A stretch of 64,000 nt of DNA from Pseudoduganella violaceinigra DSM 15887 (GTDB lineage: Bacteria > Pseudomonadota > Gammaproteobacteria > Burkholderiales > Burkholderiaceae_D), in contig NZ_KE384357.1 of assembly GCF_000425385.1 (NCBI RefSeq), positions 270,579 through 334,578 of the forward strand, read 5' to 3'. Each line of letters begins with the position of its first letter. Position 1 is the first letter of the stretch. This document shows, in pieces, positions 8,928 through 16,495 of the stretch. Position numbers and translations under genes: made by a program. Under the pieces are notes generated by a model that was given only the letters and a program-made list of their open reading frames with translations, ran no database searches and was not told where the DNA came from.

Positions 8928-9977
8928 ATGAGCACCGAACCAATCAAACTGACCTCCTTTTCCCACGGCGGCGGCTGCGGCTGCAAAATCGCGCCCGGCG
9001 TGCTGTCCGAGATCCTGAAGAACACCAACGGTTTCCCCGTGCCGAAGGAACTGATGGTCGGTATCGAAACCGCCGATGATGCCGCCGTTTATAAATTGAA
9101 CGACGAGCAAGCCCTGATCGCCACCACCGACTTCTTCATGCCCATCGTCGACGATCCGTTCGACTTTGGCCGCATTGCCGCCACCAACGCCATCTCCGAC
9201 GTGTACGCCATGGGCGGCACCCCGATCATGGCCCTGGCCCTGGTCGGCATGCCTGTCAATAAGCTGCCGATCGACGTGATCGGCAAGATCATCAAGGGCG
9301 GCGAATCGATCTGCAACGAAGCAGGCATCCCGATTGCCGGCGGCCATACCATCGACTCCGTCGAGCCGATCTACGGCCTGGTGGTACTCGGCCTGGTGCA
9401 CCCGTCGAAGGTGAAGCGCAATGCCGACGCCAGGGCCGGCGACGTGCTGGTACTGGGCAAGCCGCTGGGCGTGGGCGTGCTGTCCGCAGCGCTGAAGAAA
9501 GGCGTGCTGGGCGACGAAGGCTACAAAGCCATGATCGACAACACCACCAAATTGAACAAACCGGGCAAGGCCTTGTCCGAACTGCCCGGCGTGCACGCAC
9601 TGACCGACGTCACTGGTTTCGGGCTGCTGGGCCATTTGCTGGAACTGGCGCGCGGCGCCAAGCTGACCGCCAAGCTGAATATGCCGCAAATCCCCCTGCT
9701 GCCCGGCGTTGAAAAACTGGCGCATGACGGCTTCTTTACCGGTGCGTCCGGCCGCAACTGGGATGCTTACGGCAAGGACGTCACGCTGTCGCCGAACATC
9801 ACCCAGCCGCAGCATACCCTGCTGACCGACCCGCAGACTTCCGGCGGTCTGCTGGTCTCCTGCGATCCGGCGAGCGTCAACGAAGTGCTGGCCCTGTTCC
9901 GCAGCCATGGTTTCGAGCACGCCGCGGTCATTGGCGAAATGGCCGCCGGCGAACCGCGTGTGCAGGTCGCCGCGTAA
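8928..9977 (+). CDS. selD: Selenide, water dikinase (SelD/SenC)
   Basis: 349 residues. Makes selenophosphate from selenide and ATP. The active-site loop GGGCGCK has Cys17 and Lys20 at the same positions as in E. coli SelD; GDVLVLGKPLG and TDVTGFGLLGHL are further family signatures. The catalytic residue is Cys, not selenocysteine. It is the third gene of the sen cluster (11 nt after senB), so it probably acts as SenC. No selA, selB or tRNA-Sec is in the window, so whether it also serves selenoprotein synthesis is open. Confidence 0.93.
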   Translation: MSTEPIKLTSFSHGGGCGCKIAPGVLSEILKNTNGFPVPKELMVGIETADDAAVYKLNDEQALIATTDFFMPIVDDPFDFGRIAATNAISDVYAMGGTPIMALALVGMPVNKLPIDVIGKIIKGGESICNEAGIPIAGGHTIDSVEPIYGLVVLGLVHPSKVKRNADARAGDVLVLGKPLGVGVLSAALKKGVLGDEGYKAMIDNTTKLNKPGKALSELPGVHALTDVTGFGLLGHLLELARGAKLTAKLNMPQIPLLPGVEKLAHDGFFTGASGRNWDAYGKDVTLSPNITQPQHTLLTDPQTSGGLLVSCDPASVNEVLALFRSHGFEHAAVIGEMAAGEPRVQVAA

Positions 9978-9993
9978 GCACCCTCCCTTCCCG

Positions 9994-10020
9994 ATGGCCC
10001 TGCCCGGCGTGCAGGGCCAT
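9994..10020 (+). terminator. Hairpin after selD
   Basis: Arms ATGGCCCTGC (9994-10003) and GCAGGGCCAT (10011-10020), 7-nt loop; 10 perfect base pairs. No T-run follows, so it may stabilise the 3' end rather than terminate fully. It separates selD from the promoter at 10057. Confidence 0.55.
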
Positions 10021-10056
10021 TGCGGCGCCACCCGTTCCGTTTACCCCTGAAAAAGT

Positions 10057-10086
10057 TTGACAAATTTACAAATAGCAAATTAATAT
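10057..10086 (+). promoter_or_regulatory. Sigma70 promoter of the S41 peptidase gene
   Basis: TTGACA (10057-10062), 18-nt AT-rich spacer, TAATAT (10081-10086). Start of transcription is expected near 10093, inside the adjacent palindrome. Confidence 0.7.
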
Positions 10087-10090
10087 GCAA

Positions 10091-10110
10091 ATGCATAAGT
10101 GCTTATGCAT
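10091..10110. promoter_or_regulatory. 20-bp palindrome at the transcript start (operator)
   Basis: ATGCATAAG-TG-CTTATGCAT: two perfect 9-bp arms just downstream of the -10 box and 28 nt before the S41 start codon. Position and symmetry suggest a dimeric repressor site; the regulator is not identifiable from the window. Confidence 0.6.
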
Positions 10111-10137
10111 AATTTTTCTACGGAGATAAACCCAGCA

Positions 10138-11250
10138 ATGCGTAAATTCCTTCCCTTTGCAGCTTTGATCCTCGGCTCCATTACACTCACCAGCGCAGGC
10201 GCACAAGAACAACCTCCTGCAGCGGCAGCGGAAACATCGGCGCCACAGGCCAAACCATTGAGCGCCGCAGACAAAGCCGCAGCCATTGATCTCCTGGCTC
10301 AGCGCCTCTCCGCCAAATATATTTTCGCTGATGTGGGTGACAAAATGGCCACCGCGATCCGCGGCCATTTGCGCTCGGGTGACTATGACAAGGCGGCAAC
10401 GCATGCGGAATTCGCCGAAATGGTGACCGCCGATATCCAGGCAGTCAATCCCGACAAGCACCTGCGCATCCGCTACGTGGCAAACGGCGCGAAGCCCGAC
10501 CGGCCACGCCCATCGTTCAAGCAAGGCATGCCGGCCGACTTTCGCCAACGCATGACCGAAGTGGGCAAATACTGGAACTTTGAGTTTGAAAAGGTGGAAC
10601 GCCTGCCGGGCAACATCATGTACGTGAAGTTCGACGCCTTCTTCGACGCGGACATCGGCAAGGCTGCCGCCACCGCCGCGATGAATTTTGCGGCCAGCGG
10701 CAACGCCATGATCATCGACCTGCGGGAAAACGGCGGCGGCGACCCGCGCATGGTGGCGCACGTGGCGAGCTATCTGCTGGGCGATAAGAAGGTGCACCTG
10801 TCGGACATCGTTTTCAGGGCTGACAAAGAGACCAATACCTTCTGGAGCAACCCCGCCGTACCTGGCGCGCGCTTTGGCGCAGACAAACCAGTCTATGTGC
10901 TAACCAGCAGCAAAACATTCTCCGCGGCCGAAGATTTCACGTACAATCTTCAGGCCATCAAGCGCATCACTGTCGTCGGCGAAACAAGCAAAGGCGGCGC
11001 GCACCCGATCCAGCCTTTCCGCATTGATCCTTACCTGGTTGCCGTGATCCCAGTAGGACGCTCGATCAACCCGATCACCAAAGGCAATTGGGAAGGCACT
11101 GGTGTCAAACCGGATGTCGCCATCTCGGCCGATAAGGCCCTCGCCAAAGCAAACGCGCTGGCATTGAGACAAGTGCTGCCGCAAATTGACGATCCGGAAG
11201 ACCGTCCTATTCTGGAAAAGAAGCTGGCTGAATTGGAGGCATCCCTGTAA
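10138..11250 (+). CDS. S41 family peptidase (C-terminal processing/IRBP-like)
   Basis: 370 residues from the ATG at 10138, preceded by CGGAGA; an in-frame ATG at 10099 lies too close to the promoter. Signal peptide about 1-21, then a Gln/Ala/Pro-rich linker. An N-terminal helical region (LSAADKAAAIDLLAQRLSAKYIF) precedes the S41 core with IDLRENGGGDP, nucleophile region SSKTFSAAEDF and GETSKGGAHP with the general-base lysine. A tail of about 40 residues follows. Lacks an obvious PDZ domain, as in IRBP-like S41 members. Probably periplasmic; substrate unknown. Confidence 0.88.
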   Translation: MRKFLPFAALILGSITLTSAGAQEQPPAAAAETSAPQAKPLSAADKAAAIDLLAQRLSAKYIFADVGDKMATAIRGHLRSGDYDKAATHAEFAEMVTADIQAVNPDKHLRIRYVANGAKPDRPRPSFKQGMPADFRQRMTEVGKYWNFEFEKVERLPGNIMYVKFDAFFDADIGKAAATAAMNFAASGNAMIIDLRENGGGDPRMVAHVASYLLGDKKVHLSDIVFRADKETNTFWSNPAVPGARFGADKPVYVLTSSKTFSAAEDFTYNLQAIKRITVVGETSKGGAHPIQPFRIDPYLVAVIPVGRSINPITKGNWEGTGVKPDVAISADKALAKANALALRQVLPQIDDPEDRPILEKKLAELEASL

Positions 11251-11277
11251 TAAGCGGAGCAAGTCAGCATCCTGCTA

Positions 11278-11322
11278 TGCCACACGAGCGAGGCAGCAGT
11301 CCAGCCTCTCGCTCGTGTGGCA
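11278..11322. terminator. Bidirectional hairpin between convergent genes
   Basis: Arms TGCCACACGAGCGAG (11278-11292) and its exact complement at 11308-11322 give a 15-bp stem with a 15-nt loop between the S41 gene and the convergent gene at 11358. Unrelated in sequence to the repeat element at 6630. Confidence 0.7.
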
Positions 11323-11357
11323 GCAAGCTTCTGGCGCGTGCTGGCGCTAGGGTGAAT

Positions 11358-12017
11358 TTACTTCATGAAGCGGAAGGTAGGCTCAATATTCTTCGAATGA
11401 AGGAAGCTGACGATCTCCTCCAGCGTCGCATCCTTCAGCAACAGGCCTTCAGGCGCTACACCGCCCGCCGGCGCCGGCTGCGGAACGCTCGACGCAAATG
11501 GCCGCAGCTGGGCCAGGGCATGCGCAAACTGCGCCGCGTCGATGCTTTTCAGCCCCTCCAGCAAGCCAAGCTGCCCCGCTTCCGGCGGCTGCATTTCCAG
11601 CCCTTCGTCGCCGGCGAAAGATGCGCCCATGCCAGGGTGGATGAATGCCGCCCACTTGCCGCTAACGTGGTTCAAGCCTGGCGGCAGGACAACGGGGGCA
11701 CTCCCCAGATCGGCCGCCGCCTTCATTTCAGGACAATAAGCCGCGCGCACCAACTCCATGAATTCCTGCGCCTGGGCCGCGGGCACCGGCTTTTCCAGGG
11801 AGAGCCACAGTCCATACGCTCCCGCGCCGGAAATGCTGACCGCAGGCGCGGGCAAGCCAAGATCCGCCTGCAAGGCGTTGGCCACGGCGCACAGCCGGTC
11901 CCAGTGCCCCGCCTCGCCATCGTCCTTCAGCCGGGTGAAGCCGAGGCACATGCTGCGGGTCTGGCCATCCGAAGCGCCCCCATACAGCCTTTTCAATTCC
12001 GAAATCAGTTTGTTCAT
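11358..12017 (-). CDS. Conserved hypothetical protein, translationally coupled to an Lrp regulator
   Basis: 219 residues from the ATG at 12017-12015, which overlaps the TGA of the Lrp gene by one base (TGATG). I do not recognise a family. The protein is soluble and mixed alpha/beta, with LGFTRLKDDGEAGHWDRL and SISGAGAYGLWLSLEKPV, followed by an Ala/Pro-rich stretch (FASSVPQPAPAGG). No signal peptide or membrane segment. The tight coupling suggests it acts with, or is controlled by, the Lrp-type regulator. Transcription is convergent with the S41 gene. Confidence 0.75.
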   Translation of the reverse strand: MNKLISELKRLYGGASDGQTRSMCLGFTRLKDDGEAGHWDRLCAVANALQADLGLPAPAVSISGAGAYGLWLSLEKPVPAAQAQEFMELVRAAYCPEMKAAADLGSAPVVLPPGLNHVSGKWAAFIHPGMGASFAGDEGLEMQPPEAGQLGLLEGLKSIDAAQFAHALAQLRPFASSVPQPAPAGGVAPEGLLLKDATLEEIVSFLHSKNIEPTFRFMK

Positions 12018-12466
12018 CAAGTCTCCGCTATCAACGGTGCGCGCACCGGGGTCTGGTGAAGGATCACGCGGCTGTAAGTGTCCTGCACACCGGCACGGTC
12101 GCGCAAGGAGTCGATCAGCCACAGCAAGTGGGCCTGGTCTTTACAGGCCACGCGCAGCAAGCCGTCGTAATTGCCGGTCAGGAGGGCGACTTCCAGCACG
12201 CCTGGAATGGTCTTCACCACTTCCTCGAATTCATGCGTGCTGGTGCCCGCCTTCAGCTTCACGTCGATATAAGCCTGCAGATGCAAGCCGAGCGCCGCGT
12301 GGTCGATACGCGCCTCGAAGCCGAGGATGGCCTGGTCGGCCACCAAACGCCGCACGCGGTCGGCCACTGTGTTGGCGCTGAGGCTGACGCGCTCGCCCAA
12401 ATCCTTAAAACTTATCCTCGCATCATCGCGCAATAGTTCGATTATTTCTCGATCGATCTTGTCCAT
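12017..12466 (-). CDS. Lrp/AsnC family transcriptional regulator
   Basis: 149 residues from the ATG at 12466, supported by GAGGAA 9 nt upstream; a TTG at 12490 would add 8 residues. N-terminal winged-helix MDKIDREIIELLRDDARISFKDLGERVSLSANTVADRVRRL pattern, then a RAM (effector-binding) domain with LLTGNYDGLLRVACKD. Such proteins sense amino acids. It faces leuA divergently across a 295-bp region, so branched-chain amino acid control is plausible but unproven. Confidence 0.9.
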   Translation of the reverse strand: MDKIDREIIELLRDDARISFKDLGERVSLSANTVADRVRRLVADQAILGFEARIDHAALGLHLQAYIDVKLKAGTSTHEFEEVVKTIPGVLEVALLTGNYDGLLRVACKDQAHLLWLIDSLRDRAGVQDTYSRVILHQTPVRAPLIAET

Positions 12467-12546
12467 GTCCGATTTTTCCTCATCCAACAAGGCATTTTAT
12501 CAGCATAAAGCGCGAAAACATCGCAATTGACGGGCAAGATTTTTTC

Positions 12547-12576
12547 TTGACAAGGCCAAATCCGCTGCCTTACATT
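12547..12576 (+). promoter_or_regulatory. leuA promoter
   Basis: TTGACA (12547-12552), 18-nt spacer, TACATT (12571-12576). The expected transcript start (about 12583) coincides with the ATG of the small leader ORF at 12584. Confidence 0.6.
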
Positions 12577-12583
12577 GATTGAC

Positions 12584-12661
12584 ATGACCTCGCATCTGCA
12601 CCTTTCCGCACACCTGCAAGGCGCCCTATCCCAAGCGGCGCTACTACCAGCACGCGCCTGA
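12584..12661 (+). CDS. Putative leucine leader peptide (attenuator), leaderless
   Basis: 25-codon ORF ending in TGA about 100 nt before leuA. Six of 25 residues are Leu, and the codons include three CTA (two in tandem) and one CTT, codons rarely used by the neighbouring GC-rich genes. Three His codons are also present. It starts within 1 nt of the predicted transcript start and lacks a Shine-Dalgarno, as in leaderless leader peptides. Ribosome stalling at CTA codons when Leu-tRNA is short would control leuA. The ORF is seen directly; the attenuation role is inference and no clear U-tailed terminator follows. Confidence 0.5.
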   Translation: MTSHLHLSAHLQGALSQAALLPARA

Positions 12662-12761
12662 ATTTCCTCCAGCAGTACACGCGTCGGCCGCAAATGCGCC
12701 ACGCCAGATCACCCAGATCACCCCGGCTTTCCAAAAATCTGAAAAACACAGGAGTATCACC

Positions 12762-14459
12762 ATGATGTTGAAGAACCCTGCCGCCAAATATCGCCCCTAC
12801 CCGACCGTCGGCCTGACCGACCGCACCTGGCCGAACACCGTAATCGCCAAGCCGCCGATCTGGATGAGCACCGACCTGCGCGACGGCAACCAGGCGCTGA
12901 TTGAGCCGATGAGCGTGGAAAAGAAAATCAAGTTCTTCGAGCTCTTGATCAAGGTGGGCCTGAAGGAAATCGAAGTGGGCTTCCCTTCCGCATCACAGAC
13001 CGATTTCGATTTCGTGCGCAAGCTGATCGAGGAAAACCGCATTCCCGACGACGTGACCATTATCGTGCTGACCCAGGCGCGCGATGAATTGATCCGCCGC
13101 ACCGTGGAGTCCTGCATCGGCGCCAAGCGCGCGATTGTCCACATGTATAACTCGACCGCGCCGGTGTTCCGCAAGGTGGTGTTCGGCGCCAGCCGCGAAG
13201 AGATCACCGCAATCGCCACCTCCGGCACCAAGCTGGTGAAAGAGCTGCTGGCCCAGCACCCGGAAACCGACTGGACCTACGAGTACACGCCGGAATCCTT
13301 CTCCACCACGGAGCTGGATTTCGCCAAGCATATCGTCGATGCGGTCTCCGCCATCTGGCAGCCGACGCCGGACAAGAAGATGATCGTCAATCTGCCCGCG
13401 ACCGTCGAATGCTCCACGCCGAACGTGTACGCCGACCAGATCGAATGGATGTCGCGCAAGCTGGAACGCCGCGACGCCATCATCATCTCCGTGCACCCGC
13501 ATAACGACCGCGGCACCGGCATCGCCGCGGCCGAATTCGCCGTGATGGCCGGCGCCGAGCGCGTCGAAGGCTGCCTGTTCGGCAACGGCGAGCGTACCGG
13601 TAACGTGGACTTGGTGACCCTGGCGTTGAACCTCTACACGCAAGGCGTACACCCGGGCCTCGACTTTTCCGACATCGACGCCGTGCGCAAAGTGGTCGAG
13701 GAGTGCAACCAGTTGCCGGTTCATCCGCGCCACCCTTACGTGGGCGACCTGGTCTTCACCGCCTTCTCCGGCTCGCACCAGGACGCGATCAAGAAAGGCT
13801 TCGCCAAGCAGCAGGAAGGCGCGCCTTGGGAAATCCCGTATCTGCCGATCGACCCGCAGGACCTGGGCCGCAGCTATGACGCCGTCATCCGCGTCAACAG
13901 CCAGTCCGGCAAAGGCGGCATGGCCTACCTGCTGGAACAGGACTACGGCCTGGAACTGCCGCGCCGCCTGCAGATTGAATTCAGCCGCGCGGTGCAGAAA
14001 GTGGCCGACCAGACCGGCCTGGAAATCACCTCCGAAGGCATCCACCGCATCTTCGAAAGCGAGTACCTGGCCCAGACCACGCCGTACGCCTATGTGTCGC
14101 ACAAGATGGTGGAAGACAGCGCGAACGACGAGCCGGTGCAGATCGACATCGGCCTGCTGCACAACAAGGCCGCCATATCGCTGCAAGGCGGCGGCAACGG
14201 CCCGATCGACGCCTTCGTCGACGCGCTCGGCCTGGACGTGACGCTGATGGACTACCACGAACATGCCATCGGCCACGGCGCCAACGCCAAGGCGGCCTGC
14301 TATGTCGAACTGCGCCTCGATGGCGGCGCCACGCTGTTCGGCGCCGGCATCGACAGCAATATCGTCACCGCCTCGTTCAAGGCAGTCCTGAGCGCAGTGA
14401 ACCGCCAGCTCGCACTGAAAGCCGAGACTTCGGCTAGCATCGCACAAGCCGAAGCTTAA
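12762..14459 (+). CDS. leuA: 2-isopropylmalate synthase
   Basis: 565 residues, the long LeuA form. Condenses acetyl-CoA with 2-oxoisovalerate in the first committed step of leucine synthesis. DRDGNQ-type motif appears as STDLRDGNQALIEPM; SVHPHNDRGTGIA and GCLFGNGERTGNVDL provide metal and substrate ligands; the C-terminal third is the LeuA dimer/allosteric domain (feedback by leucine). ATG at 12762 is preceded by CAGGAGTATCACC. Expression is probably set by the Leu-rich leader ORF and possibly by the divergent Lrp regulator. Confidence 0.96.
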   Translation: MMLKNPAAKYRPYPTVGLTDRTWPNTVIAKPPIWMSTDLRDGNQALIEPMSVEKKIKFFELLIKVGLKEIEVGFPSASQTDFDFVRKLIEENRIPDDVTIIVLTQARDELIRRTVESCIGAKRAIVHMYNSTAPVFRKVVFGASREEITAIATSGTKLVKELLAQHPETDWTYEYTPESFSTTELDFAKHIVDAVSAIWQPTPDKKMIVNLPATVECSTPNVYADQIEWMSRKLERRDAIIISVHPHNDRGTGIAAAEFAVMAGAERVEGCLFGNGERTGNVDLVTLALNLYTQGVHPGLDFSDIDAVRKVVEECNQLPVHPRHPYVGDLVFTAFSGSHQDAIKKGFAKQQEGAPWEIPYLPIDPQDLGRSYDAVIRVNSQSGKGGMAYLLEQDYGLELPRRLQIEFSRAVQKVADQTGLEITSEGIHRIFESEYLAQTTPYAYVSHKMVEDSANDEPVQIDIGLLHNKAAISLQGGGNGPIDAFVDALGLDVTLMDYHEHAIGHGANAKAACYVELRLDGGATLFGAGIDSNIVTASFKAVLSAVNRQLALKAETSASIAQAEA

Positions 14460-14472
14460 GCGGCTTTCCATT

Positions 14473-14497
14473 CGGGGCGGCCGGCTGCGCCGCCCCG
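14473..14497 (+). terminator. GC-rich hairpin after leuA
   Basis: CGGGGCGG (14473-14480) and CCGCCCCG (14490-14497) pair perfectly around a 9-nt loop, 14 nt after the leuA stop. No T-run. Confidence 0.45.
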
Positions 14498-14564
14498 CCT
14501 GCCGGCTTCTTGCGGCGATTGCCTATACTGGTAAACCGTCGTTCACGCCGCAGGAGGAGCCGCC

Positions 14565-16184
14565 ATGCACATTGCCAACCTGAAGATCGGTACCCGACTC
14601 AGCCTGTGTTTCGCAATCGTCTTCGCCTTGATGACCATGCTGATCGCGGTGGGCGGCCAACGCCTGTCGAATATCGGCGAACTGAGTTCCACCATCATCG
14701 ACAAGGATTGGGTCAAGGCCGAAGCCGCGGCCAAAGTCGCCGCCACCACCCGGGCCAATGCCGCGCTGGTGCTGCAGCTGCTGCTGGTCAGCGATGCCGC
14801 GCAATCGGCCGAATTGCGCAAGCAGGTCGACACCAATAAAGCCATCATTTCCGAAGCCCTGTCCACGCTCGACAAGCTGGTGTACCGCCCGGAAGGCCGG
14901 GAACTGCTGGCGCAAGTAGCCGGCGAACGCGGCGCCTACGTGCAATCGTTTAGCGCCGTCCTCAAACAGCTCGCCGACGGCCAGCGCGAGCAGGCCACGC
15001 AGCGCGCCCTGTCGGAAACCATGCCGCGCCTGGCCCGGCTGCAGGCGACGGTGGAAAAACTGGCGCTCCTGCAGAACGGCATCGTCACGGACAATGGCAG
15101 CGAAATCAAGAAGCACATCCGTTCCGCCCTCGCCATGATGGTCGCCCTCGGTGTTGTCGCACTGGTGCTCGGCGTTGCCTGCGCACTGTGGGTCACCCGC
15201 TCCATTACCTATCCGATCAATTACGCGCTGCGGGTGGCGCGCGCCGTCGCGTCGGGCGACTTGACCAGCCAGATCAAGGCCGGCACGCGCGACGAGGCGG
15301 GCCAGTTGCTGCATGCCTTGCGCGATATGAATGACGCCCTGTCGCAGATCGTCGGCCAGGTGCGCAACGGCACGGGCGCAATCGCCACCGCCTCCAGTGA
15401 AATTGCGAGCGGCAACCTGGACCTGTCGGCGCGCACGGAAAGCCAGGCCTCGGCCCTGGAGCAAACCGCCTCGTCGATGGAGGAGCTGACCTCGACCGTC
15501 AAGGCCAACGCCGACAATGCCCGCGCAGCGGATCAGCTGGCCCATTCCGCTTCCACGGTGGCCCGCCGCGGCGGCGACGCGGTGTCGCAAGTGGTGACGA
15601 CGATGAGCGCCATCAACGACTCCTCGCGCAAGGTGGTCGACATTATCTCGGTCATCGACAGCATCGCTTTCCAGACCAATATACTGGCCTTGAATGCAGC
15701 AGTCGAAGCGGCGCGCGCCGGCGAACAAGGACGCGGCTTCGCCGTGGTCGCCAGCGAAGTGCGCGGCCTTGCGGCACGCTCGGCCGGCGCGGCGAAAGAA
15801 ATCAAGGAGCTGATTTCCCGCTCGGTCGAACAAGTCGACGCCGGAGCCAGGCTGGTGGCGCAGGCCGGCGCCACGATGGAGGACGTGATGGCGTCGGTGC
15901 AGCGCGTGACCGGCATCGTTGCCGAAATCTCGCTCGCCACGCGCGAACAGACCGACGGCATCGAACAAATGAATGTGGCGATCATGCAGATGGACCAGAC
16001 CACGCAGCAGAATGCCGCCTTGGTCGAACAGGCCGCCGCAGCCGCCTCCGCCATGAGCGACCAGGCCGGCGACCTGGAACGGCTGGTGGCCCGTTTCCGC
16101 CTGCCGGGCGACCATGCCGCTGCCCAGTCTTACTCTTTGCCGCAGCGCGCCGACCGTCCGCGCCGCCCCATGCTTGCGGCCTAA
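14565..16184 (+). CDS. Methyl-accepting chemotaxis protein
   Basis: 539 residues. TM1 about 13-32, a four-helix-bundle ligand domain (about 35-185), TM2 about 190-212, a HAMP domain beginning RSITYPINYALRVARAVASGD, then the coiled-coil signalling domain with the conserved hairpin IDSIAFQTNILALNAAVEAA and GRGFAVVASEVR. The cytoplasmic tail (after LERLVARFRLP) is a short variable linker. Ligand unknown. SD AGGAGGAGCCGCC precedes the ATG. Transcribed alone. Confidence 0.95.
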   Translation: MHIANLKIGTRLSLCFAIVFALMTMLIAVGGQRLSNIGELSSTIIDKDWVKAEAAAKVAATTRANAALVLQLLLVSDAAQSAELRKQVDTNKAIISEALSTLDKLVYRPEGRELLAQVAGERGAYVQSFSAVLKQLADGQREQATQRALSETMPRLARLQATVEKLALLQNGIVTDNGSEIKKHIRSALAMMVALGVVALVLGVACALWVTRSITYPINYALRVARAVASGDLTSQIKAGTRDEAGQLLHALRDMNDALSQIVGQVRNGTGAIATASSEIASGNLDLSARTESQASALEQTASSMEELTSTVKANADNARAADQLAHSASTVARRGGDAVSQVVTTMSAINDSSRKVVDIISVIDSIAFQTNILALNAAVEAARAGEQGRGFAVVASEVRGLAARSAGAAKEIKELISRSVEQVDAGARLVAQAGATMEDVMASVQRVTGIVAEISLATREQTDGIEQMNVAIMQMDQTTQQNAALVEQAAAAASAMSDQAGDLERLVARFRLPGDHAAAQSYSLPQRADRPRRPMLAA

Positions 16185-16495
16185 AATCTATCGTTTCCCG
16201 CCACCGATAAAGAATTTCTTCAAAGATACACTATTTAGACATTTTTTTGAGAAATGCGTGTATAATCATGCACTTATAATTTGAGCAACGTAGGATCACT
16301 GGCAGACAAAGGGTGCTGCAAGTCAAAGTGATAATAACGATTGCCAGTCAAGCAATGTCCAAAGCAGCGCTTCCGACGCTGTGACATCGAAAGGCGAGCC
16401 ATTAGCTCACCTCTGAAATCAGCCTTAATGCCGACGCCTCCTCCCTGCTGTTCTGGAGGTCGTGTCAGCTCGACTATTACGAGTGATTTATAAAA
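16185..16495 (+). other. 311-nt intergenic region with promoter and long structured leader
   Basis: Holds AT-rich promoter elements (TAGACA at 16236, TATAAT at 16261 and again at 16275) and then about 210 nt of leader before the Cache-HAMP gene. The leader contains potential hairpins: CAGCG-N7-CGCTG near 16353-16369 and CCTCC-N11-GGAGG near 16438-16460. I see no ORF with a Shine-Dalgarno and no match to a riboswitch class I know. Confidence 0.5.

Noticed and set aside
12721..12740. Possible fourth copy of the hairpin repeat (ACCCCGGCTTTCC near leuA)
   Set aside because: Only about ten bases match one arm and no complementary arm is nearby.
16281..16495. c-di-GMP riboswitch in the Cache-HAMP leader
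   Set aside because: The conserved core pattern of GEMM-type riboswitches was not found; only generic stems are visible.
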